Assembly: GCF_013032445.1 (NCBI RefSeq)
Contig: NZ_WQCA01000009.1
Span: forward strand, 62,001 to 126,000
Direction of reading: 5' to 3'
Length of the DNA stretch: 64,000 nucleotides
Source: Ruegeria arenilitoris
GTDB lineage: Bacteria; Pseudomonadota; Alphaproteobacteria; Rhodobacterales; Rhodobacteraceae
Part shown: positions 33,914 to 42,613 of the stretch, one piece after another
Layout of the letters: every line of letters begins with the position of its first letter
Position numbering within the stretch: the stretch's first letter is position 1
Notes under the pieces: model-generated
What the model was told of the DNA's origin: nothing
The model's input: the letters and a program-made list of their open reading frames with translations, nothing else
Databases searched by the model: none
Program-made: the position numbers and the translations under genes

Positions 33914-35560
33914 ATGGCCGAGATTGAACGCGAAGCGATGGAATACGATGTGGTGATCGTGGGTGCAGGCCCCGCGGGCCTGTCGGCGGCCATCCGTCTG
34001 AAACAGCTGGATGCCGACCTGAATGTTGTCGTTCTTGAAAAGGGTTCCGAAGTGGGCGCACATATCCTGTCGGGTGCGGTTCTGGACCCCTGTGGTCTGG
34101 ACGCGCTGATCCCGGATTGGAAGGAAAAAGGCGCGCCGCTGAACGTGCCGGTGCACGAAGACAACTTCTACATGCTGGGTGAGGCGGGCAAGATCCGTAT
34201 CCCCAACTTCCCGATGCCGCCGCTGATGAACAACCACGGCAATTACATCGTCTCGATGGGCAATGTCTGCCGTTGGATGGCCGAACAAGCCGAAGAGCTG
34301 GGCGTTGAAATCTTCCCGGGCATGGCGTGCTCGGAACTGGTTTATGGCGAAAACGGCGAAGTCAAAGGCGTGGTTGCCGGTGTCTTCGGTCTGGAACCCG
34401 ATGGGTCCTACGGTCCGGGCACTGAGCCGGGGATGGAACTGCACGGCAAATACGTCTTCCTGTCGGAAGGTGTCCGTGGCTCGTTGTCCAAGGAAGTCAT
34501 CGCGAAATACGACCTGTCTGCCGGCAAAGAGCCGCAGAAATACGGCGTCGGCATGAAAGAGATCTGGGAGATCGACCCGGCCAAACACAAGGAAGGCTCG
34601 GTTACGCACACCATGGGTTGGCCACTGGGCAGCAACGCAGGCGGCGGGTCGTTCATCTATCACCTGGAAAACAATCAGGTCTATGTCGGCTTCGTGGTTC
34701 ACCTGAACTACAAGAACCCGCACCTGTATCCGTACATGGAGTTCCAGCGCTTCAAGCATCACCCGATGGTGGCCGAGCTGCTGAAAGGCGGCAAGCGCGT
34801 CGCCTACGGTGCCCGTGCGATCACCGAGGGCGGCTATCAGTCGATGCCGAAACTGGTGGCTCCGGGTGTGGCGCTGCTGGGCTGCTCGGCCGGTATGGTC
34901 AACGTGCCGCGCATCAAGGGCAACCACAACGCCATGCTGTCCGGTAAAGCCGCAGCCGAGGCCGCCTATGACGCCATCAAGGCCGACCGTTCGGGCGATG
35001 AACTGACCGCCTATGAAGTTGACGTGCGTGAAGGCCCGATCGGCGCAGACCTGAAAAAAGTGCGTAACGTCAAACCAATCTGGTCGAAATGGGGTCTGAC
35101 CGCATCGCTGATGCTGGGTGGTCTGGACATGTGGACCAACACGCTGGGCTTCTCGTTGTTCGGCACGGTTGGTCACGGCAAGAACGACGCCCAGTCGACC
35201 GAAGAGGCCAGCAAGCATAAGCCGATCGACTATCCCAAGCCTGATGGCACGCTGTCCTTCGACCGCCTGACCAACGTCTCGTTTGCGATGACCAACCATG
35301 AGGAAAGCCAGCCTTGTCATCTGAAGCTGACAGACCCGGACATCCCGGTGAAGGTCAACCTGCCCAAGTTCGACGAACCGGCGCAGCGCTACTGTCCGGC
35401 AGGTGTGTACGAGATGGTCGAGGACGAAGAAGGTCCGCGATTCGTGATCAACTTCCAGAACTGCGTCCACTGCAAAACCTGCGATATCAAGGACCCCAGC
35501 CAGAACATCACTTGGACCACGCCGCAGGGCGGGGATGGCCCGAACTATCCAAACATGTAA
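33914..35560 (+). CDS. Electron-transfer flavoprotein:ubiquinone oxidoreductase
   Basis: 548 residues. It passes electrons from ETF, reduced by acyl-CoA and other dehydrogenases, to ubiquinone at the inner membrane. FAD is bound by DVVIVGAGPAGLSAAIRLKQ near the N-terminus. The C-terminal 4Fe-4S cluster sits in RYCPAGVYEM and NFQNCVHCKTCDIKDPSQN. The final TPQGGDGPNYPNM is typical. AAGGAG precedes the ATG at 33914; the longer frame adds 40 unlikely residues. It serves enzymes such as the acyl-CoA dehydrogenase at 18646-20349. Confidence 0.96.
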   Translation: MAEIEREAMEYDVVIVGAGPAGLSAAIRLKQLDADLNVVVLEKGSEVGAHILSGAVLDPCGLDALIPDWKEKGAPLNVPVHEDNFYMLGEAGKIRIPNFPMPPLMNNHGNYIVSMGNVCRWMAEQAEELGVEIFPGMACSELVYGENGEVKGVVAGVFGLEPDGSYGPGTEPGMELHGKYVFLSEGVRGSLSKEVIAKYDLSAGKEPQKYGVGMKEIWEIDPAKHKEGSVTHTMGWPLGSNAGGGSFIYHLENNQVYVGFVVHLNYKNPHLYPYMEFQRFKHHPMVAELLKGGKRVAYGARAITEGGYQSMPKLVAPGVALLGCSAGMVNVPRIKGNHNAMLSGKAAAEAAYDAIKADRSGDELTAYEVDVREGPIGADLKKVRNVKPIWSKWGLTASLMLGGLDMWTNTLGFSLFGTVGHGKNDAQSTEEASKHKPIDYPKPDGTLSFDRLTNVSFAMTNHEESQPCHLKLTDPDIPVKVNLPKFDEPAQRYCPAGVYEMVEDEEGPRFVINFQNCVHCKTCDIKDPSQNITWTTPQGGDGPNYPNM

Positions 35561-35664
35561 GCGAAAAAACGGGCACTGGCAGGGTCGTGAAGGCTCTGCC
35601 ATTGCCTCTTGCCAACCAAAGCCCTAGCTTGAAGCGCAGACAAGAATAGCAAGGCAGGATTTTG

Positions 35665-37377
35665 GTGGCTTCTCTGGTTCGTCGCGCAGCGCTGGCTGTG
35701 CTGTTCACCTCGTCTTTTGTACTTCCGGTTCATGCGGATAACGGGTCCGGTGCCTATCTGGCCGGCCGTCAGGCGATCTACGCGAACGATTATACCGCAG
35801 CCGAGAAGTACTTTGCTCAGGCCCTGAAGGCTGATCCTGAAAATGCAGGATTGTTAGAGAGCGTTGTTGTCGCCCGCTTGTCCTTGGGTGACGTTCAGCG
35901 CACCTTGCCGGTAGCACAGGCGATCGCGGATATGGGGCTGCCCAGCCAAGCGGCCCGGATGGTGATCACCGCCAATCTGGGGGCCGAGGGCAAGCTGGAC
36001 GACCTGTTGGCGCTGGATCACGAAACACAGGGCGTGGGGCCTCTGGTCGACGGGCTTATGATGGGCTGGGCCTATATCGGTCAAGGCGCCATGACACGCG
36101 CGATGGAGCAATTCGACGAGGTTTCCACGCAAGACGGGTTGCGGGACTTTGCGCTGTACCACAAGGCGCTGGCGCTTGCCTCGGTGGGCGATTTCGAAGG
36201 GGCTGAAGAGGTGTTCACGGCGCATGAAGGCGCTGTCGCCCGCTTTTCGCGTCGCGCAGCCTTAGCCCGGGCCGAGGTCCTTTCGCAACTGGATCGCCAC
36301 GAAGAGGCGTTGCAGTTTCTGGCAGAGGTCTTTGCCGCCGGTAGCGATCCGTCCATCGAAGGCTATGTCGAGCGTCTGAACGCCAATGAAACATTGCCCT
36401 TCACGCATGCGCAATCGGCTCAGGACGGTATGGCCGAAGTTTTCTTTTCCGTCGGTGCCGCACTCAGTAACGAGGCGGCGCAGAACTACGTCCTGCTTTA
36501 TGCCCGTATTGCCACGTTCCTGCGCCCCGATCATGTGGACGCGATTCTGCTGAGCGCCGAGTTGCTGGACGATCTGGAGCAATATGATCTGGCGGTGGCC
36601 GCCTATCGCAAAGTGCCGACCAGCAGCAGCGATTACCACGCTGCTGAACTGGGCCGGGCAGAGGTGCTCAGCCGCTGGGGCAAAAAAGATGCTGCGGCCG
36701 AAGTTCTGCAAACGCTCGCCAGCCAAAGCCCGAACCTGCCCAGCGTGCATGTGGCGCTGGCCGATCTGCAGCGTCAGCAAGAGGACTACGCTGCGGCTGT
36801 TGGTTCTTATGACAGGGCCATTGATCTGACCGAGGGCAGTACGGGCGGCAACTGGTTTCTGCACTATGCCCGCGGTATCTCGCATGAGCGGCTGAAGAAC
36901 TGGGATCAGGCTGAGGCCGATTTCCGCCGTGCATTGGAATTGAACCCGGATCAGCCGCAGGTGCTCAACTATCTGGGCTATTCGCTGGTCGAACGGCGCG
37001 AGAAACTGGACGAAGCGCTGGACATGATCGAACGTGCCGTCGCGGCGCGGCCCGACAGTGGTTATATCGTCGACAGTCTGGGCTGGGTTCTGTTCCGTCT
37101 GGGCCGATATGATGAAGCGGTCGATCATATGGAGCGCGCGGTTGAGCTGATGCCGGTCGATCCGGTGGTGAACGACCATCTGGGTGACGTTTACTGGGCT
37201 GTGGGCCGTGGGCGTGAAGCGGAATTCCAGTGGAGCCGCGCCCTGTCCTTCATCGATCCGACAGACACGGATGGTGAGGCTGACCCCGAGCGCATCCGCC
37301 GCAAGCTGGAAATTGGGCTGGATGCGGTTCTGGCCGAAGAAGGGGCCGAGCCGTTGAAGGTCGCCAATGGCAATTAA
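35665..37377 (+). CDS. Exported TPR repeat protein
   Basis: 570 residues from a GTG at 35665 (a TTG just before is an alternative). The N-terminus is a signal peptide (LVRRAALAVLFTSSFVLPVHA). The rest is helical repeats, for example AIYANDYTAAEKYFAQALKA, NWDQAEADFRRALELNPDQP, KLDEALDMIERAVAARPDSG and RYDEAVDHMERAVELMPVDP, with the TPR spacing of 34. It is probably a periplasmic scaffold. The last TPRs are the best conserved, as in BamD- or NrfG-like helpers. Its end overlaps ispE by 11 bases. Confidence 0.87.
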   Translation: MASLVRRAALAVLFTSSFVLPVHADNGSGAYLAGRQAIYANDYTAAEKYFAQALKADPENAGLLESVVVARLSLGDVQRTLPVAQAIADMGLPSQAARMVITANLGAEGKLDDLLALDHETQGVGPLVDGLMMGWAYIGQGAMTRAMEQFDEVSTQDGLRDFALYHKALALASVGDFEGAEEVFTAHEGAVARFSRRAALARAEVLSQLDRHEEALQFLAEVFAAGSDPSIEGYVERLNANETLPFTHAQSAQDGMAEVFFSVGAALSNEAAQNYVLLYARIATFLRPDHVDAILLSAELLDDLEQYDLAVAAYRKVPTSSSDYHAAELGRAEVLSRWGKKDAAAEVLQTLASQSPNLPSVHVALADLQRQQEDYAAAVGSYDRAIDLTEGSTGGNWFLHYARGISHERLKNWDQAEADFRRALELNPDQPQVLNYLGYSLVERREKLDEALDMIERAVAARPDSGYIVDSLGWVLFRLGRYDEAVDHMERAVELMPVDPVVNDHLGDVYWAVGRGREAEFQWSRALSFIDPTDTDGEADPERIRRKLEIGLDAVLAEEGAEPLKVANGN

Positions 37378-38188
37378 GGCCTTCGCGCCCGCCAAGATCA
37401 ACCTGACCCTGCATGTGACCGGCCAACGGCCGGACGGCTATCACCTGCTGGATTCTCTAGTGGTGTTCGCCGATGTTGGCGACACGCTGGAGTTCACTTC
37501 CGGTCCTGCATTGTCGATGGCGGTTACTGGTGAACACGCCGCAGGCGTGCCCACGGACAACCGCAATCTGGTTTGGAAAGCCGCCGAGGCTGTGGGCTGG
37601 ACCGGACACATCGACCTGAACAAGGTGCTGCCGCATGGTGGCGGAATCGGTGGCGGGTCCTCGGACGCTGCGGCGACTTTGCGGATGGTTGCTGATCAGG
37701 GAGAGGCCGTCTCGTCGGATGCCGCGCTGTCTCTGGGTGCGGATGTTCCGGTTTGCATGTTGGCGTCCGGCGCGCGGATGCGGGGTATCGGCGAACAGTT
37801 GGACGCTATCACCTTGCCCCCATTGCCCGCGCTGCTAGTCAATCCCGGCGTCGAAGTGCCCACGGGCGCGGTGTTCTCGGCTTTGGCCAGCCGTGACAAC
37901 CCGCCCATGCCGGGCGTAATACCAGCCTTCAACACGCCCGAGGACTGTGGCGCGTGGTTGCTGGATCAGCGCAATGACCTTGAGCTGCCCACTACCGGAC
38001 TGGCCCCGGATGTGGCCCGTGTGCTTGAGGAACTGGCAGACACTAAAAACGCCCTTCTGGCCCGCATGTCGGGGTCAGGATCGACCTGTTTCGCGTTGTA
38101 TCCAACGATGAAAGACGCGCATTTCGCGGCCTATGAGATCGGCGCGGCCCATCCTAATTGGTGGTGCCGTGCGACGCAGCTTAGTTAA
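37367..38188 (+). CDS. ispE: 4-diphosphocytidyl-2-C-methyl-D-erythritol kinase
   Basis: 273 residues, GHMP kinase, the fourth step of the MEP isoprenoid pathway. Motif 1 is AFAPAKINLTLHVTGQRPDG, followed by YHLLDSLVVFAD. The ATP loop is VLPHGGGIGGGSSDAAATLR near residue 87, and the C-terminal motif is LARMSGSGSTCFALYP. It starts within the end of the TPR gene and its stop overlaps the convergent polyprenyl synthase by 8 bases. Both enzymes serve isoprenoid synthesis, in opposite orientation. Confidence 0.95.
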   Translation: MAIKAFAPAKINLTLHVTGQRPDGYHLLDSLVVFADVGDTLEFTSGPALSMAVTGEHAAGVPTDNRNLVWKAAEAVGWTGHIDLNKVLPHGGGIGGGSSDAAATLRMVADQGEAVSSDAALSLGADVPVCMLASGARMRGIGEQLDAITLPPLPALLVNPGVEVPTGAVFSALASRDNPPMPGVIPAFNTPEDCGAWLLDQRNDLELPTTGLAPDVARVLEELADTKNALLARMSGSGSTCFALYPTMKDAHFAAYEIGAAHPNWWCRATQLS

Positions 38189-39182
38189 GGCGTGAGACCA
38201 CGTAATCGGCCAGGTCGCGTAGCAGGGTTCGGATCTCGTGATCGGGCAGGGCGTCCAGCGACGCTTTGGCCTTGGCAGCCCATCCAAATGCCTCCGCGCG
38301 GGTGGCGTCCAGAGTGCCGTATTTACCCATCAGACCCAGCGCGTGGTCCAGATCACCGTCTTCCTGACGGCCCCGGCCAATAGTGCGCTCCCAAAAAGCG
38401 TGTTCTTCGGGGGTGGCCTGCGCCACGGCCTTGATCACTGGCAGAGTCAGCTTGCGCTCGCGGAAATCGTCTCCGACATTCTTGCCGGTGGCTTTGCTAT
38501 CGCCCTGATAATCCAGAAGATCATCGGCGATCTGGAAGGCAATCCCCAGCGCATCGCCATAGTTGTACAATGCCTTGACCTGCTCTTCGGATGCGCCTGC
38601 GATCACGCCGCCAACCTCGGTTGCAGCCGAAAACAGCGCGGCGGTCTTGCCGCGTACGACTTGCAGATAGACCCCCTCATCCGTACCCAGATCAGTGGCG
38701 GCGGTCATCTGCAGCACTTCGCCCTCGGCAATGGTGGCCGAGGCATTGGCCAGAATGTCCAGAACCCGCAGCGATCCGGTCTCAACCATCAACTGGAAGC
38801 TGCGGGAGAACAGATAATCGCCGACCAGAACACTGGATTTGTTGTCCCACAACAGGTTTGCCGTGGGCCGCCCGCGCCGCTGGGCGCTTTCGTCCACCAC
38901 GTCGTCATGCAGAAGGGTGGCGGTGTGGATAAATTCGACCGTTGCGGCCAGACGCACATGGTGGTCGCCCGGGTAACCGAACAGACGGGCTGCGGCCAGC
39001 GTCAGCATCGGACGCAGGCGCTTGCCGCCGGCCTCAACCAGGTGCGCGGTGACCTCGGGAATGCGCGGCGCGTGCTCAGAGGCCATGCGCGTGCGGATCA
39101 GCTCATTGACCGCGTCCATTTCGCCAGCCAGAATTTCCGCCAGCCGCTCATGCGGTTTTGTGATCGTGTCGATATCCATCAC
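38181..39182 (-). CDS. Polyprenyl diphosphate synthase (ubiquinone side chain)
   Basis: 333 residues. It extends FPP with isopentenyl units to the long ubiquinone tail; in alphaproteobacteria this is usually a decaprenyl chain, but the length cannot be read here. The two aspartate-rich motifs are TATLLHDDVVDESAQRRG (DDxxD) near residue 91 and AFQIADDLLDYQGDSKATG near 216. VEAGGKRLRPMLTLAAARLF is also typical. ATG at 39182 or 39179; both give a family-sized protein. Confidence 0.93.
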   Translation of the reverse strand: MMDIDTITKPHERLAEILAGEMDAVNELIRTRMASEHAPRIPEVTAHLVEAGGKRLRPMLTLAAARLFGYPGDHHVRLAATVEFIHTATLLHDDVVDESAQRRGRPTANLLWDNKSSVLVGDYLFSRSFQLMVETGSLRVLDILANASATIAEGEVLQMTAATDLGTDEGVYLQVVRGKTAALFSAATEVGGVIAGASEEQVKALYNYGDALGIAFQIADDLLDYQGDSKATGKNVGDDFRERKLTLPVIKAVAQATPEEHAFWERTIGRGRQEDGDLDHALGLMGKYGTLDATRAEAFGWAAKAKASLDALPDHEIRTLLRDLADYVVSRLN

Positions 39183-39234
39183 ACTCCTGATACAAGGCTC
39201 GACTTTCGGTCTACCTTGCCCTTAGATCCTTCTC

Positions 39235-39450
39235 ATGAAAGAACTTTTGCGCAGCACCGATCCAACGATCCTGGCCTTTGCTTCGGCCCTTCTTGAGGGA
39301 GAGGATATAGACTGCTTTCAGATGGACGTAAATATGAGCATCCTCGAAGGTGGTATCGGAATCTTCCCCCGCCGTCTGATGGTGCGGACCGACGACCTGA
39401 CCCGGGCGGAACGCGTGATGCGCGACAATGATATCCCGCTGGGACGATGA
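39235..39450 (+). CDS. DUF2007 domain protein
   Basis: 71 residues: LLRSTDPTILAFASALLEGE, then GIGIFPRRLMVRTDDLTRAE. This is the DUF2007 pattern of small signal-transducing or metal-site-like proteins of unknown function. It overlaps the next gene by four bases (ATGA) and is divergent from the polyprenyl synthase gene over 52 bases. Confidence 0.88.
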   Translation: MKELLRSTDPTILAFASALLEGEDIDCFQMDVNMSILEGGIGIFPRRLMVRTDDLTRAERVMRDNDIPLGR

Positions 39451-40220
39451 ACCTGTTTCCTGATAGTGATCTGACCCTTAACGACTTTATGAACGGACGG
39501 GTGCGCCTGTGGCAACCGCGTTCGGGCTATCGGGCGGGGGTGGACCCGGTGCTGCTGGCGGCTTCGGTCCCAGCGGCCAGTGGTCACACCGTGCTGGAAC
39601 TGGGATGCGGGGCCGGTGCAGCGATCCTGTGCCTGTTGGCCCGAGTGTCCGGGCTGCAGGGGGTGGGCGCGGAACTGCAACCTGCCTATGCCGAACTGGC
39701 GCGTCGAAACGCAGCGGAAAACGGGGCGTCACTTGAGGTGATTGAAGCCGACCTGAATGCTCTGCCTGCCGACCTGAAGCAGCGGCAATTCGACCATGTG
39801 ATCGCCAATCCGCCCTACTATCGGGCCGGGGCACATAGCCCGGCAACGGATAAAGGGCGCAGCGTGGCTTTGGGAGAAGAGACGCCTCTGGTAGATTGGT
39901 TCGACGTTGCTGCCAAACGCCTCGCGCCACGTGGCTATCTGCACATGATCCAAAAGGCCGACCGTTTGCCCGATATGCTGGCGGGCTGCGCCGGGCGTCT
40001 GGGCTCGGTCGAGGTGCTGCCGCTGGTCGCGCGCGCCGGTAGGGCTACTGAGTTGGTGATTTTACGAGCCAGAAAGGGTGGTCGGGCGGCATTTCGGCTG
40101 CACTCGCCACTGATTTTACACGCAGGTGATCGCCACGAAAAAGATGGCGAAAGCTATACGACTCAGGTCTCGGCCGTACTGCGCGACGGGGCCGCGATCT
40201 GCGGCAAATTCAACCAATAG
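39447..40220 (+). CDS. tRNA1(Val) A37 N6-methyltransferase-like protein
   Basis: 257 residues, class I SAM methyltransferase. The SAM motif is HTVLELGCGAGAAILCLLAR near residue 48. The catalytic NPPY motif is DHVIANPPYYRAGAHSPATD, typical of N6-adenine methyltransferases. The lead LTLNDFMNGRVRLWQPRSGY places it in the TrmN6/YfiC group that methylates A37 of tRNA-Val. Its start overlaps the DUF2007 stop. Confidence 0.88.
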   Translation: MNLFPDSDLTLNDFMNGRVRLWQPRSGYRAGVDPVLLAASVPAASGHTVLELGCGAGAAILCLLARVSGLQGVGAELQPAYAELARRNAAENGASLEVIEADLNALPADLKQRQFDHVIANPPYYRAGAHSPATDKGRSVALGEETPLVDWFDVAAKRLAPRGYLHMIQKADRLPDMLAGCAGRLGSVEVLPLVARAGRATELVILRARKGGRAAFRLHSPLILHAGDRHEKDGESYTTQVSAVLRDGAAICGKFNQ

Positions 40221-40341
40221 GCAGTAACCAGCCGAATTTGTCGGATTTGTGACAGAATCTGTGCGTCTGCAGCGTGACAGGGTGGAAACGATGTGGTCAA
40301 CTTCTTACGTGAAACTCAGACACCAACAGAGGAGTATCGCC

Positions 40342-40506
40342 ATGAGCGTGAGCGCACACCTGACCGAACTGAAGAAAAAGCACGAATCTCTCGGTCTAGA
40401 AGTTGAACAAGCCCAACGCTCGCCTGGCATCGACGATCTCCATATTGCTCAGCTAAAAAAGCAGAAGCTTAGGCTTAAGGAAGAGATCGAGCGATTGTCG
40501 AACTAG
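40342..40506 (+). CDS. DUF465 (YdcH-like) small protein
   Basis: 54 residues from the ATG at 40342 (MSVSAHLTELKKKHESLGLE), with AGAGGAG upstream. The rest (IDDLHIAQLKKQKLRLKEEI) is a charged helix hairpin, the DUF465/YdcH family. Function unknown. The 121 bases upstream, after the methyltransferase gene, hold no feature I can support. The stop overlaps the convergent EamA gene by four bases. Confidence 0.87.
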   Translation: MSVSAHLTELKKKHESLGLEVEQAQRSPGIDDLHIAQLKKQKLRLKEEIERLSN

Positions 40507-41369
40507 CGTCTCATACTGGCCCGCGCAGCAATCGCCGCGCCGCCAGTGATTAAAACAGCCGCGATCGCCAGACCCCAGGATGGGGCGGCGATCCCGGCCA
40601 CAACCAAAGCCAGAGTAGACAACAGGGGTGCCGCATAGGACGCCGTGCCCAACATCTGAATGTCGCCCTGCTTGACCCCGATATCCCAGACATAAAACGC
40701 CAGCCCAACCGGCCCCAGCCCAAGTGCTGCGACCGAGGCCCAGCCGATAGCACTATCGGGCCACACGGTGTCTTCGACCGCCAGATGCAGCAGGCCCGAG
40801 GCAACCGCTGCGGCGATGCAAAACACGGCGACTGAACTGGTCGGTGTATCCCCCAACCGGCGCGACAGGACCGAGTAGCCCGACCATGTCAGCGCGCAGA
40901 GCAGCGCCAGCCCATAGCCCGGCAGGTGATCGGTCTGAAACCCCATACTGCCGCCCCCGGTAATGATCACCGCCGCCCCGGCAAAGCCAAGGCAGGCACC
41001 GAGCAGATGTCCGAGGCGCAGGTGCTCTCCCGGCAGCAGTCCGGAAAACAGCACGATCAGCAGCGGCCAGAGATAGGCGATCAACCCGGCCTCGGCTGCC
41101 GGGGCCATGCGCAGGGCCGAGAAATACAGCGCGTGATAGCCAAACAACCCTGCGGTGCCAAACAGGTATGTCGTCCAGGGCACGGCGCGCAACTGGCGCA
41201 GCCCACCATTGGCCCCGGTCCAAATCAGGCCCAGCGTGCCTCCAATCGAAAAGCAGATGGTGTTCAGCAGCAATGGCGGTGTCGGAGACGAGCCCACGGT
41301 GAACAAGGCCAATAAGGACCACAGCAAAACGGCTATGAATCCGATGGCGGTTGCGCGTGTTTTGGTCAT
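40503..41369 (-). CDS. EamA/DMT family transporter
   Basis: 288 residues from the ATG at 41369 (MTKTRATAIGFIAVLLWSLL). About ten hydrophobic helices in two halves follow the drug/metabolite transporter plan, with APAAEAGLIAYLWPLLIVLF in the first EamA repeat and GLGPVGLAFYVWDIGVKQGD in the second. The substrate is unknown. The start overlaps the LysR stop (ATGA), so the regulator and the exporter are one unit, and the LysR may control it. Confidence 0.9.
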   Translation of the reverse strand: MTKTRATAIGFIAVLLWSLLALFTVGSSPTPPLLLNTICFSIGGTLGLIWTGANGGLRQLRAVPWTTYLFGTAGLFGYHALYFSALRMAPAAEAGLIAYLWPLLIVLFSGLLPGEHLRLGHLLGACLGFAGAAVIITGGGSMGFQTDHLPGYGLALLCALTWSGYSVLSRRLGDTPTSSVAVFCIAAAVASGLLHLAVEDTVWPDSAIGWASVAALGLGPVGLAFYVWDIGVKQGDIQMLGTASYAAPLLSTLALVVAGIAAPSWGLAIAAVLITGGAAIAARASMRR

Positions 41370-42313
41370 GGGGTCGGGACGTCTTCCACCGGGATGATCT
41401 TGAAGTCGTCCGAGATATGCGCGGTTTTCTCGATCTCGGCAACGAACCAATCGCGAAAGGCCGCGATTTGGGGTCGGTTTTCGGCGCCGGGCAGGCAAAG
41501 AAAGCGGAATCGCCCCCGGGTTTCGATGGCGACCTTGAAGGGGGCGATCAATCGCCCTTCGGTCATGTCTTTCAGGATCATCGCGCGGCGGCCCAGCACC
41601 ACCCCAACGCCCGCAACGGCGGCATCAATCGCGTGATCGGCGTTGGAGAATCGCGCGCCATGCTCGGGTGTGAAATCGGTCCCCACAGCCCGGAACCAGG
41701 TAGGCCAGTCACAACGCGGCCGCAAAAACGCAATCGAGTCGTCGTGGATCAACGGCGCATTCTTCAGGCTTTCGACTGTCGGAAACTGTTCAGCCAGTTC
41801 GGGGGTCATCGCAGGGGTCAGCCATTCTTTGCGGACGGGGACGGAATACAACCCCTCATCCGGGCCATAGCCAAAGCGGATGGCCACATCCACATCATCG
41901 CGTTCCAGATCAACGATCCGCAGGGTGGCCGAAAACTTGAGGTCGATCTCTGGATGCGACCGGGCAAAATCATAAAGCCGCGGCGCCAGCCACTTGGCCG
42001 TCAGCGCAGGGCCCGCGGTCACCGTTAGGCTGGTGTCGTTGCCCTGCCGCCGGGTCGCCTGCCATGCTGCCTGCAGCGTCGCAAACCCCTCCGCCGCGCC
42101 GGGGGCGAGGGCACGTCCGGCCTCGGTCAGTTCCACCGCGCGGTTCAGGCGGTGAAACAGGGGGCGGCCCAGATGTTCCTCCAGCGATTTGATCTGAAAG
42201 GACAGTGCTGCGGGGGTAACGTGCAATTCGTCAGCCGCTTTGGAAAAGGACATGTGCCGTGCGGCGGCATCAAAGGCGCGCAGGGCGGTCAGAGGGGGAA
42301 GGGATGTGCTCAT
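41366..42313 (-). CDS. LysR family transcriptional regulator (GcvA-like)
   Basis: 315 residues. The N-terminal helix-turn-helix is LTALRAFDAAARHMSFSKAA, then LHVTPAALSFQIKSLEEHLG. The C-terminal co-inducer domain starts near residue 90 (TLQAAWQATRRQ). The opening residues (LPPLTALRAFDAAARH) resemble the GcvA subgroup. It overlaps the EamA gene and is divergent from a 36-residue ORF. Repeated AACTGAA half-sites lie in the 111-base gap and may be its targets. Confidence 0.92.
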   Translation of the reverse strand: MSTSLPPLTALRAFDAAARHMSFSKAADELHVTPAALSFQIKSLEEHLGRPLFHRLNRAVELTEAGRALAPGAAEGFATLQAAWQATRRQGNDTSLTVTAGPALTAKWLAPRLYDFARSHPEIDLKFSATLRIVDLERDDVDVAIRFGYGPDEGLYSVPVRKEWLTPAMTPELAEQFPTVESLKNAPLIHDDSIAFLRPRCDWPTWFRAVGTDFTPEHGARFSNADHAIDAAVAGVGVVLGRRAMILKDMTEGRLIAPFKVAIETRGRFRFLCLPGAENRPQIAAFRDWFVAEIEKTAHISDDFKIIPVEDVPTP

Positions 42314-42330
42314 GATATCAAGAAATTCTT

Positions 42331-42412
42331 AACTGAAACCCGTAGAAACCTCGTTTGTCAACTTGGAATGTAGGGTTCATATTCAGTTTAAGTCAAACAG
42401 AGTTGAACTGAA
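42331..42412. promoter_or_regulatory. Half-sites and inverted repeat between LysR and the 36-residue ORF
   Basis: AACTGAA occurs at 42331-42337 and 42406-42412 on the plus strand and at 42382-42388 in reverse. The last two form an imperfect inverted repeat, TTCAGTTTAAGTC (42382-42394) and GAGTTGAACTGAA (42400-42412), matching at 11 of 13 positions with a 5-base spacer. A promoter candidate overlaps it (TTGTCA 42355-42360, CATATT 42379-42384, 18-base spacer). This may be a LysR operator or an mRNA hairpin touching the AAGGAAG ribosome site that starts at 42412. Confidence 0.45.
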
Positions 42413-42424
42413 AGGAAGACTGCC

Positions 42425-42535
42425 ATGATTGAGGTCACCACCAACCTGGCCACCGCCCGCGCCTTTCAGCGTGCGCATCTGGAACGGTCCCGCGCAATCA
42501 ACAATGCCTTGAAATGGCTGTTCGGTTCCCGCTGA
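42425..42535 (+). CDS. 36-residue small protein
   Basis: MIEVTTNLATARAFQRAHLE, then RSRAINNALKWLFGSR. AAGGAAG lies 6-7 bases before the ATG. The peptide is basic, amphipathic, with no signal or clear membrane helix. I do not recognise a family. The ordered leader (42331-42412), good ribosome site and distinct composition favour a real gene, but its length makes this uncertain. It runs toward the phbB terminator. Confidence 0.5.
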   Translation: MIEVTTNLATARAFQRAHLERSRAINNALKWLFGSR

Positions 42536-42563
42536 GCGCAGCGCGCGCGTTCTTACGGGATGC

Positions 42564-42591
42564 AAAAGGGCCGGCCCAAAAGGGCCGGCCC
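42564..42591 (-). terminator. Intrinsic terminator after phbB
   Basis: GGGCCGGCCC occurs at 42568-42577 and 42582-42591, separated by AAAA. Each copy is itself palindromic and together they form a perfect 10-bp stem. On the minus strand the hairpin is followed by TTTT, as expected for termination of phbB, whose stop lies 22 bases upstream. The plus strand has no long T tract. Confidence 0.75.
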
Positions 42592-42613
42592 GATTTCTTG
42601 CAGGATCTTCGGA

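Noticed and set aside
33896..35602. 568-codon open frame opposite the ETF-QO gene
   Set aside because: The plus-strand protein has complete FAD and 4Fe-4S motifs; the opposite frame has none and is rich in Gln, His and Arg as shadow frames are.
42568..42591. Repeated GGGCCGGCCC as an att or CRISPR-like repeat
   Set aside because: Only two copies, forming a stem with a T-run just past phbB. This is an intrinsic terminator.
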